Positions 35,564 to 42,101 of a DNA stretch of 46,506 bases are shown here, one piece after another; the stretch's first letter is position 1, and each line of letters begins with the position of its first letter. Origin of the DNA: a bacterium (GTDB lineage: Bacteria > Cyanobacteriota > Vampirovibrionia > Gastranaerophilales > Gastranaerophilaceae). The stretch lies in contig JAFQTK010000015.1 in the NCBI GenBank assembly GCA_017409065.1, positions 1 through 46,506 on the forward strand. Direction: 5' to 3'. The notes beneath the pieces are model-generated. The model saw only the letters and a program-made list of their open reading frames with translations, searched no databases and was not told the origin of the DNA. The translations under genes were made by a program, and so were the position numbers.

Positions 35564-36525
35564 ACCCTAACCCTAGGGTCAACAATTTTGAGTAAAATAT
35601 CAGCAATCAAATTTCCTAAAATCAACATAATTATCCCAATCATTAAAGATGCCATAACCAAGTTTATATCTGACTTTAAAACTGCTTCCAAAACTAATCT
35701 ACCCAACCCCGGATACTGAAAAACAAACTCTGTCAATGCAGCACCGCTCAATAACGACGAAAACTCAAACCCCAAAAGTGTTATCATTGGATTTATGGCA
35801 TTTCTTAACGCATGCTTATACACTACCTTTGTTTCGGAAAGTCCTTTTGCTCGTGCAAACTTAACGTAATCAGATTCCAACACATCCAAAAGATTACCTC
35901 GCATTTGTCTTTGCAAACCCGATAAAGACAAAGTAAACAAAACAGTAACAGGTAAGACTAAATGCCACAATACATCCGTAATTTTACCCAACGGCGTTAA
36001 CGATGAAAAATTAAAAGAAGTTAATCCTCCGGTAGGGAACCAACCTGTTTTAACCGCAAAAATCAACAATAATAACGCAAAAAAGAATGATGGGATTGCC
36101 ATCCCAATACTTGATAAAACAGTCAAAATCCTATCAGCAGGCTTTTTCCAATTAAGTGCGGCAAATATTCCCAACGGAATACCAACAAGCCAAGTCAACA
36201 GAATAACAAAACCAGTCAAAAGCAACGTATTAGGGATTCTTTCCATCAACCTATCCGCAACCTTTTCACCCGTAACACTAACACCTAAATCACCTTTTAA
36301 AAAACTTTTACCCCACTTAAAATACTGTACAATTACAGGTTTATCAAGTCCTAATCTTTGAATTTCAGCGTCCAAAGTTTCTTGCGAAATAGCAGGATTC
36401 ATTTTCAACTCAGCCAAAGGGTCTACCGGACTAAGACGTATTATAAAAAAGCTCAGGAACGACACAATTATTATGAGCGGAATCGTCTGCAATATTCTTT
36501 TAAATACATAAATCAATAAGTTCAT
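35560..36525 (-). CDS. Peptide/nickel-type ABC transporter permease (OppB/DppB family)
   Basis: The 321-residue product begins MNLLIYVFKRILQTIPLIII and has SFFIIRLSPVDPL after the first helix, the standard start of OppB/DppB proteins. The EAA loop is FARAKGLSETKVVYKHALRN, followed by EFVFQYPGLGRLVLEAVLKSD. Six transmembrane helices are expected. It pairs with the OppC-like protein encoded next, with a 4-nt overlap. Substrate (peptide, nickel or murein fragment) cannot be inferred from the permeases alone. The region upstream (36526-36643) is divergent with a plus-strand gene; no strong promoter match was found there. Confidence 0.93.
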   Translation of the reverse strand: MNLLIYVFKRILQTIPLIIIVSFLSFFIIRLSPVDPLAELKMNPAISQETLDAEIQRLGLDKPVIVQYFKWGKSFLKGDLGVSVTGEKVADRLMERIPNTLLLTGFVILLTWLVGIPLGIFAALNWKKPADRILTVLSSIGMAIPSFFFALLLLIFAVKTGWFPTGGLTSFNFSSLTPLGKITDVLWHLVLPVTVLFTLSLSGLQRQMRGNLLDVLESDYVKFARAKGLSETKVVYKHALRNAINPMITLLGFEFSSLLSGAALTEFVFQYPGLGRLVLEAVLKSDINLVMASLMIGIIMLILGNLIADILLKIVDPRVRV

Positions 36526-36643
36526 AACCTGATTTTATATTAACCTTGATATTTTGCCAATTATACTAAGAAATTATAAGTGGATAATAAATTTTCAATT
36601 AAACAGAGGTTTACTTTAAAAATAAAATTCTTAAAATAAAAGT

Positions 36644-37219
36644 ATGAAAAGATTATTTCCTATATTTTTTACATGTTTATTATTTTCTGCAATTCCTACA
36701 ATTGCGGAGGAGTCAAATGTAACTGATGAATGGAATGACATTGGAAAAGCCCAAGATGCTTGGGATGGGCAAAAAATCATCACAGATGACCAATTCGACA
36801 AAATTATAGAACAAAGAACTAAAAAACAAAAAGAAAAAGATGAAAAATGGTTCAAGAAAAAAATAGGAGAAGCACTTATTCCTGAAACTCAATCAGAAAC
36901 AAATATAACATCATTACGAAAAATGGCGGAAGATTATCCAACACTATTAGTGCCTAAAGCTTTGTCATTTGGAGAAACACTTATCCCAACAGGATTTTAC
37001 AGAATATTAGCTGCAAAAAATAAAAATGGCAAATTTTTTATTAATTTTTACCAAGGAAATAAACTCGTAGGAAAAATTCCGGCAAAAGAAACTAACAACG
37101 ATTATGAAGCAGAAACAATAAATTACGCTAAAATAATTTACACAGAAAGCGAACAACGTGCTAAAATTGTGTACGGCTGCCTTGAATATAATTTGGTAGC
37201 AGAAACTTATACAAAATAA
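36644..37219 (+). CDS. Exported protein of unknown function
   Basis: The 191-residue product has a short signal peptide (MKRLFPIFFTCLLFSAIPTIA, cleavage near residue 21). The mature N-terminal part is charged and helical with many Lys, Glu and Asp (about 25-75). The second half looks beta-rich: LIPTGFYRILAAKNKNGKFF, INFYQGNKLVGKIPA. One cysteine remains in the mature protein. No family is recognised. It ends 14 nt before the serB-like gene and shares its strand, so the two may be one transcript. No clear Shine-Dalgarno is seen before the ATG. Confidence 0.68.
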   Translation: MKRLFPIFFTCLLFSAIPTIAEESNVTDEWNDIGKAQDAWDGQKIITDDQFDKIIEQRTKKQKEKDEKWFKKKIGEALIPETQSETNITSLRKMAEDYPTLLVPKALSFGETLIPTGFYRILAAKNKNGKFFINFYQGNKLVGKIPAKETNNDYEAETINYAKIIYTESEQRAKIVYGCLEYNLVAETYTK

Positions 37220-37233
37220 AGCGGAGAATAGAA

Positions 37234-37866
37234 GTGAAACTGGCAGTATTCGATTTTGATTCAACTTTAATGGATGGAGAAACCATTGAATTTTTAGCAA
37301 AAGAGTTTGGAATAGAAGAACAAGTTAAACAAATTACAAACAAAGCTATGCAAGGAGAGTTAGACTTTTTTGAAAGTTTAACAACCAGAGTAAAGTTACT
37401 AAAAGGCATGCCTGTATCAAGGGTTAATGAAATCTGTAAAACCCTTCCACTTATGAACGGTGCAAAAGATGTCATAACAGAATTAAAAAACAAAGGCTAC
37501 AAAGTTGTTTGCCTATCAGGCGGGTTTAAAAATGCAACGGTTCCAATTTGTGCTGAATTAGGAATTGATGCGGAATTTTCCAACATTTTGCACGAAAAAG
37601 ACGGAATACTTTCAGGGCTTGTTGGTGGTGAAATGATGTTCAGTTCCAGCAAAGGTGAAATAATACAAAGAATCCAAAATTTACTTGGGGTAACATATGA
37701 CAATACAATTGTGGTTGGCGATGGAGCTAATGATTTAAGCATGTTCAAATATGCAGCCCAAAGAGTTGCTTTTTGTGCGAAACCAATATTAGAAAAAGAA
37801 GCAAATATAATCATAAAAGAAAAAAACTTAAGATTACTACTTGACGAGATAAATACTTTAGGGTAA
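37234..37866 (+). CDS. serB: Phosphoserine phosphatase-like HAD hydrolase
   Basis: The 210-residue product has the four HAD motifs of the SerB group: DFDST (7-11) with the nucleophile Asp7 and acid Asp9, CLSGGF with Ser95, Lys140, and VGDGANDLSM (161-170). The cap sequence LTTRVKLLKGMP is also SerB-like. The reaction would be dephosphorylation of O-phosphoserine to serine in the last step of serine synthesis. Related enzymes use other phosphoesters, so the symbol is probable, not certain. The GTG start has GGAG 7 nt upstream. The product would feed serine, which the L-serine dehydratase encoded at 44813-46365 degrades. Confidence 0.85.
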   Translation: MKLAVFDFDSTLMDGETIEFLAKEFGIEEQVKQITNKAMQGELDFFESLTTRVKLLKGMPVSRVNEICKTLPLMNGAKDVITELKNKGYKVVCLSGGFKNATVPICAELGIDAEFSNILHEKDGILSGLVGGEMMFSSSKGEIIQRIQNLLGVTYDNTIVVGDGANDLSMFKYAAQRVAFCAKPILEKEANIIIKEKNLRLLLDEINTLG

Positions 37867-37894
37867 ATTTTAAACATAGTCGTTTTGGCTATAC

Positions 37895-37922
37895 ATTGAT
37901 AATTTAATAGTGGGCCTGTGGC
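37895..37922 (+). repeat. 28-bp direct repeat, copy 1 (tRNA-Leu leader and 5' end)
   Basis: An exact 28-base segment is repeated at 38012-38039, 117 nt further on. It spans 17 bases of AT-rich leader with TTGATAAT and the first 11 bases of the tRNA-Leu gene. It marks a duplication of the tRNA 5' end. Confidence 0.9.
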
Positions 37923-37996
37923 ACTCTGCCGACGAGAAATGACTAAATGTCATTTCGAGGAGAGGTTGGTAGACGCCTTGTTTAACTCAGGGTAGG
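37912..37996 (+). pseudogene. Broken tRNA-Leu copy interrupted by a palindromic element
   Basis: The copy starts GGGCCTGTGGC, identical to the intact tRNA-Leu at 38029. After 11 bases it is interrupted by 43 nt (37923-37965) containing a palindrome, then resumes with TTGGTAGACGC of the D arm. After that it diverges. The following bases could fold as an anticodon arm with a UAA loop, but there is no matching 3' acceptor strand before 38012. It is therefore a degenerate copy, perhaps of another leucine isoacceptor. The right boundary is approximate. Confidence 0.6.
37936..37964 (+). repeat. Palindromic element, copy 1 (within the broken tRNA)
   Basis: Arms GAAATGAC (37936-37943) and GTCATTTC (37949-37956) enclose TAAAT, followed by GAGGAGAG (37957-37964). 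The core TGACTAAATGTCA and the GAGGAGAG octamer both recur in reverse complement at 38181-38211. It resembles short dispersed palindromes of the GTCATTTCGAG type known from many bacterial intergenic regions. Confidence 0.65.
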
Positions 37997-38011
37997 TGCT
38001 AAGGTTCGATA

Positions 38012-38039
38012 ATTGATAATTTAATAGTGGGCCTGTGGC
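38012..38039 (+). repeat. 28-bp direct repeat, copy 2 (tRNA-Leu leader and 5' end)
   Basis: This is the copy that belongs to the intact tRNA-Leu gene; identical to 37895-37922. Confidence 0.9.
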
Positions 38040-38109
38040 GAAATTGGTAGACGCACTAGACTTAGGATCTAGCGCCTTCGGTGTGAGAGTTCGAGTCTCT
38101 CCGGGCCCA
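38029..38109 (+). tRNA. tRNA-Leu (anticodon UAG)
   Basis: The 81-nt gene folds as a class II tRNA. The acceptor GGGCCTG pairs with CGGGCCC (one G:U), with discriminator A at 38109. The D arm contains TTGGTAGACGC. The anticodon stem CTAGA/TCTAG encloses the loop CTTAGGA with anticodon TAG. A long variable arm (around CGCCTTCGGTG) and the T arm GAGAG-TTCGAGT-CTCTC complete it. CCA is not encoded. It reads CUA and, by wobble, other CUN leucine codons. A UUCG-loop terminator follows at once. It lies between two partial copies of itself. Confidence 0.95.
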
Positions 38110-38132
38110 AATTTAAGACTCCTTCGGGAGTC
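38097..38132 (+). repeat. 36-bp direct repeat, copy 1 (tRNA-Leu 3' end and terminator)
   Basis: An exact 36-base segment comprising the 3' strand of the T stem, the acceptor 3' strand and the terminator hairpin is repeated at 38230-38265. After one mismatch the match continues for about ten T/A-rich bases. Confidence 0.9.
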
Positions 38133-38139
38133 TTTTTTA
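38115..38139 (+). terminator. Rho-independent terminator of tRNA-Leu
   Basis: AAGACTCC and GGAGTCTT form an 8-bp stem closed by a UUCG loop and followed by a run of T. Confidence 0.93.
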
Positions 38140-38150
38140 TTATAGACTCG

Positions 38151-38180
38151 AACTAATAGTTGCTTCGCAACTATTGAGTT
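38151..38180 (+). repeat. Perfect hairpin in the segment after tRNA-Leu
   Basis: AATAGTTGC (38155-38163) and GCAACTATT (38167-38175) pair perfectly over a TTC loop; flanking AACT and AGTT extend the stem past one unpaired base. There is no T run, so a terminator is unlikely. It lies just before the second palindromic element. Confidence 0.75.
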
Positions 38181-38220
38181 CTCTCCTCAAAAACGACGTG
38201 ACATTTAGTCACCTCGTTTT
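38181..38220 (-). repeat. Palindromic element, copy 2 (inverted)
   Basis: GTGAC and GTCAC (38198-38202 and 38208-38212) enclose ATTTA; outside one unpaired C on each side, AAAACGA pairs with TCGTTTT (38190-38196 and 38214-38220). CTCTCCTC at 38181-38188 is the reverse complement of the octamer in copy 1. Shared core and octamer in opposite orientation suggest two ends of one element. Confidence 0.65.
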
Positions 38221-38229
38221 CAAGGGCTC

Positions 38230-38265
38230 CTCTCCGGGCCCAAATTTAAGACTCCTTCGGGAGTC
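38230..38265 (+). pseudogene. tRNA-Leu 3'-end fragment with duplicated terminator
   Basis: This is copy 2 of the 36-bp repeat. CTCTCCGGGCCCA (38230-38242) equals the last 13 bases of tRNA-Leu; the UUCG hairpin follows (38248-38265). The rest of the tRNA is missing on its 5' side. The AT-rich tail runs into the stop codon of the convergent TPR gene at 38273. Confidence 0.85.
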
Positions 38266-38272
38266 CTTTTTA

Positions 38273-38815
38273 TTATTTAGTAGTTTTAACCTTATCCAAG
38301 CACTCAACTATATTTTGATATTCTTTATAATTAGCTTCGTTTTTAGCTGATGGGAAAATAGTTGTACGCATATCATATAACATTTTTTGTGTTTCAAATA
38401 TATCAACAGCCTTATCATAATCTTTCATTTCATAATAAGTTTTGCCCAACTCTATTTGAATCATAGAAGGAGGCTTTGGATCAACTAAAATTTTTGTATT
38501 TTTAGATTCTACATTTGCTGCACGTTTTAATGTTTTTACAGCCTTGTCATATTGTTTTGTTTCTCTATATAGCTTGCCTAAAAGTGTTAACTCTTGTTCA
38601 TTTTTCGCAGCCCCTAATTTTTGTATTTTTTGTAATTTTTGGTCATTAGTATAATTTTCGACATTTAGGTATCGGTAAGCTCCCTCCAAAGAGTCAACAG
38701 AAAGCGAATCAGACGAATCGGTTTTATTTGAAGTGGTAAAAGAATTAACCATCTGAAATTCTTTATGTTTCAAGAAGGGTTTTGAATTAACTAAAGTTAC
38801 AGGTTGTATCAACAT
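38273..38815 (-). CDS. Small TPR-repeat protein
   Basis: The 180-residue product has an N-terminal polar segment of about 45 residues rich in Ser, then TPR-type helices: LTLLGKLYRETKQYDKAVKT near residue 76 and IQIELGKTYYEMKDYDKAVD near residue 120. There is no signal peptide. Two or three repeats are too few to predict a partner. Its stop codon lies at the very end of the duplicated tRNA terminator, so the duplication reaches this gene but does not cut it. Intergenic 38816-38974 upstream holds nothing recognisable. Confidence 0.7.
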   Translation of the reverse strand: MLIQPVTLVNSKPFLKHKEFQMVNSFTTSNKTDSSDSLSVDSLEGAYRYLNVENYTNDQKLQKIQKLGAAKNEQELTLLGKLYRETKQYDKAVKTLKRAANVESKNTKILVDPKPPSMIQIELGKTYYEMKDYDKAVDIFETQKMLYDMRTTIFPSAKNEANYKEYQNIVECLDKVKTTK

Positions 38816-38974
38816 AAATTAATATCCTATAAATGTACAGACACTTACATAAATAATTAAAAAAAACAATTTTGTTAATTTATTACAAAAACTTAACAAT
38901 TTAACTAAAAAAGTAAATTTTGAAAATTCATATGTTTTCCAGAAAGTGCAATAAATTATTAAAGGAATGTGTAA

Positions 38975-39361
38975 ATGAATAGTGTAAGTTTTAAAGGCAC
39001 ACCGGTTTTTGTAAACCCAACAAAAAAAATTATCAATGCAACAGCATCAGAAATAGCTGCGGCTGTAAGACAAGCTCATGAGATGGCAAGTCGAGATTTA
39101 GGCTTTCCGGTAAGACCACTTCGTCCAATATCAGGAAAAAAGCTAAGAGAAATAAATCCTGATTCTTTTGAAAGAGCCGGTACATTAACACTTTATGGAC
39201 AAGAAGCCTTCAACTATATAAACGGCAAACAACTAGGTATAACGATAGAGTCTACACTAAACGCATATTCCAAAGCAATAAGAAACTTTATAAAAAACAA
39301 TGTTTACCATGAAAATGACGGTACAGGAAGCGTTTCAAGATATTTTGATATAATTCAATAA
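38975..39361 (+). CDS. Small lineage-type protein with N-terminal VSFKG motif
   Basis: The 128-residue product starts MNSVSFKGTPVFVNP. The rest is helical and basic, with SEIAAAVRQAHEMASRD, a Pro-rich turn (FPVRPLRPISG) and YSKAIRNFIKNNVYH. No transmembrane segment or catalytic motif is visible. AAAGGA lies about 8 nt before the ATG. The VSFKG tag matches that of the genes at 8712 and 25985 at the protein level though the codons differ. The gene stands alone between divergent and downstream neighbours. Function unknown. Confidence 0.7.
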   Translation: MNSVSFKGTPVFVNPTKKIINATASEIAAAVRQAHEMASRDLGFPVRPLRPISGKKLREINPDSFERAGTLTLYGQEAFNYINGKQLGITIESTLNAYSKAIRNFIKNNVYHENDGTGSVSRYFDIIQ

Positions 39362-39369
39362 AATCATTA

Positions 39370-39398
39370 TTGAATAACACATAAGTTTTTATTACAAT
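39370..39398 (+). promoter_or_regulatory. Promoter of the DUF1796 gene
   Basis: TTGAAT (39370-39375) and TACAAT (39393-39398) are separated by 17 nt. Transcription would start near 39405, 25 nt before the ATG at 39430. Confidence 0.5.
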
Positions 39399-39429
39399 TC
39401 AAGTTGGAAGATTAGAAATAGAAAACAAA

Positions 39430-40224
39430 ATGAAAAATAAAAAAACTTATGATTTATATGTATCTTTAGGTGCAGCTTGTTCTTGCACGGGTACTTTACG
39501 AGCACGCAACTTACAGCATTATTCATATCCTTTTGATTGGTTATATGGTAGCACGTTACCTGAAAGAGTAAATATACTTGTTAATGATTTCAAAGATTGG
39601 ATTAATAAAGAAGACTTAGAATATGTTGGGAACCGTTTGGAACCGGAGCCTTGTGATATATACGCAAATAAAAGAACAGGTATTGTATTCAACCATGATT
39701 TCCCATTAGAAGTGCCACTTGACGCTAGTTGGACTTCGGTTAATGAAAAATACACTAGAAGAATAGAACGACTTTTAGAACAAATTCAAACATCAAACAA
39801 TGTGCTTTTTGTGTATATGGAAACTCCTGCTCAACAAGATGTTCTTGATAACAACTCACTACAAGAAATACACAAAACCTTAAAAAATCGTTTTCCTGAA
39901 ACAAACATTGACATTTTATACATTTATAATTCTAATAATATTCCATACAAAGCAAAAAAGATTATTGAATGCTCAAAGAATATAACCGTTGTAAGTTTTG
40001 ATTATAACGGATATGTTCAGAATCAACCATGGGCGATAAATAAATCTCAAACCGTAAAATTATTTAAAAATTACAAAATTACAGACAAACATTTATCAAG
40101 AAAAGCAAAACTCAAAAAATGCTTAAAAAATATTTTCTCAGTTAAAAACAAATATACAGGGAAAGGCAAATATAAAATAGTCAAAATATTAGGTCGTAAA
40201 ATATCACTAAAATGGAATCGATAA
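39430..40224 (+). CDS. DUF1796-type putative cysteine peptidase with surface-glycan-enzyme tail
   Basis: The 264-residue product opens YDLYVSLGAACSCTGTLRAR and continues HYSYPFDWLYGS, the pattern of the DUF1796 family, annotated as papain-like putative cysteine peptidases. The family often occurs in cell-surface polysaccharide loci. Here the cysteine lies in AACSC and a histidine in FNHDFPLE. The last 30 residues (KNIFSVKNKYTGKGKYKIVK then ILGRKISLK) resemble the C-terminal tail common on capsule and LPS glycosyltransferases. This suggests action on or attachment to a surface glycan. The reaction is unknown. It converges with the EamA gene 2 nt away. Confidence 0.7.
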   Translation: MKNKKTYDLYVSLGAACSCTGTLRARNLQHYSYPFDWLYGSTLPERVNILVNDFKDWINKEDLEYVGNRLEPEPCDIYANKRTGIVFNHDFPLEVPLDASWTSVNEKYTRRIERLLEQIQTSNNVLFVYMETPAQQDVLDNNSLQEIHKTLKNRFPETNIDILYIYNSNNIPYKAKKIIECSKNITVVSFDYNGYVQNQPWAINKSQTVKLFKNYKITDKHLSRKAKLKKCLKNIFSVKNKYTGKGKYKIVKILGRKISLKWNR

Positions 40225-40226
40225 TT

Positions 40227-41078
40227 TTACCCCAAGATAACAGCAATTGTACCTATCACCATTATTACAGAACCACAAAGTTTCTTTATAAAATGGGATT
40301 CGTTAAAAAAATGTTTTCCAAATAAAAGACTAATAATCGTTGACAACTGAAACAAAGCAAGTGCATACGATACATTCATATTTTCAAAGACATAGTTTGT
40401 ACTCAACTGCATTATGCCAGTGCAAAGCACAATGCCAACATAAAATTTTAAGCCAACAAATGATTTATATCCTGATGTTTTAAATATTTTTAACAACAAA
40501 AAAGAAAACACACACCCAAACCAACACCAAAACCAAAAAGAAACAAGTGCAGAAGACAATACTATAACTTGTTTAATAAAAACAGCTTCTATTGCTGTAA
40601 ATACCGTTGCAAACAGTCTGTATTTTATATCCCGACGTCTTAAAAGTTTTATAGAAAATCCTTCTTCTAAGGTATCAAATATAAAATAACTACCCCAGAT
40701 TATAAGAAAAATGCCACATATGCCAACACCGGATGGAATTTCTCTCAACAAAATAAACGCAACAATTAAAGCCACAATTGATTTATAGGAATTTATCGGT
40801 CCTAATACAGAAAGTTCACCACAAGACAATGCCTTTATTAGACTTGCATTTCCTAATGCACCAAACAACCCACCACATAAAGAATACAAAACTATTTCTT
40901 TTGTTAAAAAAGTCCAATCCGCAAAAAATGCATTCATCAAACAAATTAAACTCAAAATAAAATAAGAAACAAAATTTATCCAAAGAGAAGATGAACCTTG
41001 CAAAGTAAGTTTTTTTTGAAAAACATTTGTTAATGGGTTAGATACTATTCGAAAAATTAAAGGTAAAAATATATTCAT
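40227..41078 (-). CDS. EamA/DMT family transporter
   Basis: The 283-residue product has ten transmembrane helices in two homologous halves. Typical family features are GNASLIKALSCGELSVLGPI in the first half and YALALFQLSTIISLLFGKHF followed by GSVIMVIGTIAVILG in the second. DMT transporters move small metabolites, or lipid-linked sugars in the case of ArnE/ArnF and similar. Given the DUF1796 gene and the sulfotransferase-like gene on either side, export or flipping of a glycan precursor is a fair guess. It starts 8 nt after the sulfotransferase-like gene and shares its strand. Confidence 0.85.
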   Translation of the reverse strand: MNIFLPLIFRIVSNPLTNVFQKKLTLQGSSSLWINFVSYFILSLICLMNAFFADWTFLTKEIVLYSLCGGLFGALGNASLIKALSCGELSVLGPINSYKSIVALIVAFILLREIPSGVGICGIFLIIWGSYFIFDTLEEGFSIKLLRRRDIKYRLFATVFTAIEAVFIKQVIVLSSALVSFWFWCWFGCVFSFLLLKIFKTSGYKSFVGLKFYVGIVLCTGIMQLSTNYVFENMNVSYALALFQLSTIISLLFGKHFFNESHFIKKLCGSVIMVIGTIAVILG

Positions 41079-41086
41079 AATTTACA

Positions 41087-42013
41087 CTATGGATTATAAA
41101 ATTTATCACTATACTTAACAGGAATTTCATAATCTTTAGCATAGATTTTTTTGATTCGTTCTATCTGATGAGGTAATAACATATCTTCAAACACAACTTT
41201 CTTATCTTGCGGCATCGCATTGTGCCTTTCTAATTTTATTTTAAACTTTTCTTGCATAAAATTATCCAAATCCTTCAAATGAACAAAATCTGTAATTTGA
41301 GGCAAATAATGTGCTGCATTTAAAGTTATAGGTGCTAAATGTTGATCCCAAGCATTAGTATTTAAGCAATCCAACTGAGTTACCAAAATCACTTTATCAA
41401 CAAAATCACTCACATCTTTATCATACGGAGGTCTAACCATTGATGCAATTGTATGATGACTAATATACTTGTTGTTTAAAGCACGCATAAACCTTTTTAT
41501 CGGGTCGTCATAAACTAAAAACTTAGTATATGATTCAAATTGATTTTTTACATTCTCATAATCAACTGTTGGAATAAGATATTTTTTTCTAAAATAACCT
41601 TTATGCCAAAGAGTAACATCCCATATACTTCTTTTCTTTGTAACAGACGGACTCCACCAAGTTTTCCAATTATGTTTATAAAGTCCGCTAACAACCGAAG
41701 AACAAGCATTTTTAGCTATTTCAAAATATATAGCTTTAGACTTATCAGCACGCCAAATTCCTAAAGGCTGATTGTAAAAAATGTTTCGTGAGTTAATAGC
41801 TCCCGCAACAGCGTATTTTTCATCAAAAACAACAACATTTTGGACATTAGGGGTTCTGCCTGCCACATAAAGGACATTGTCCCGAACACCCAAGATACGA
41901 GCGGCTTTTTTATCCGAATCCCGTATTAAACTCATATTAGCAATATCAATTGTAATATCCAAATACGAGCCTTTATCTAATAATTTAACAGTTTTTTGTG
42001 AAATATTACTCAT
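41087..42013 (-). CDS. Sulfotransferase-like protein with altered PAPS-site residues
   Basis: From the ATG at 42013 the product has 308 residues; a TTG at 42031 would add six. After a beta-rich N-terminal section of about 95 residues, IYFEIAKNACSSVVSGL resembles the 5'-phosphosulfate loop of carbohydrate sulfotransferases (Sulfotransfer_2), and KFLVYDDPIKRFMRALNNK resembles the 3'-phosphate motif. In that motif the usual Arg before Asp-Pro is Asp, and the usual Ser is replaced by Arg. AWDQHLAPIT matches a third conserved block. It may transfer sulfate to a surface sugar or may have another role. It lies upstream of the EamA gene in one transcription unit. Confidence 0.6.
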   Translation of the reverse strand: MSNISQKTVKLLDKGSYLDITIDIANMSLIRDSDKKAARILGVRDNVLYVAGRTPNVQNVVVFDEKYAVAGAINSRNIFYNQPLGIWRADKSKAIYFEIAKNACSSVVSGLYKHNWKTWWSPSVTKKRSIWDVTLWHKGYFRKKYLIPTVDYENVKNQFESYTKFLVYDDPIKRFMRALNNKYISHHTIASMVRPPYDKDVSDFVDKVILVTQLDCLNTNAWDQHLAPITLNAAHYLPQITDFVHLKDLDNFMQEKFKIKLERHNAMPQDKKVVFEDMLLPHQIERIKKIYAKDYEIPVKYSDKFYNP

Positions 42014-42101
42014 AACAAAAGAATACCACAACCGATTTATCTATGTACAGAATTTAATCAAAGTGCTAAACTATAACAAAAGACTTGTATGGAGAATAAT
42101 A

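Noticed and set aside
34457-36525. A complete peptide transporter operon
   Set aside because: Only the two permease genes are present; no ATPase or binding-protein gene adjoins them, so the operon cannot be called complete.
37912-38011. A second functional tRNA-Leu (UAA) with an intron in its D arm
   Set aside because: An anticodon-like arm with a UAA loop can be drawn after the interruption, but no 3' acceptor strand complementary to GGGCCTG occurs before the next tRNA begins, and the T arm does not fold.
37895-38276. A small CRISPR array or attachment-site pair
   Set aside because: Each repeat occurs only twice, the spacings differ and the repeats are explained as tRNA parts; no cas or integrase gene is in the window.
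41877-42101. Longer N terminus for the M49-like gene
   Set aside because: The frame is open, but it would be antisense to the sulfotransferase-like gene; the ATG at 42102 has a good ribosome site and the added residues look unlike the rest.
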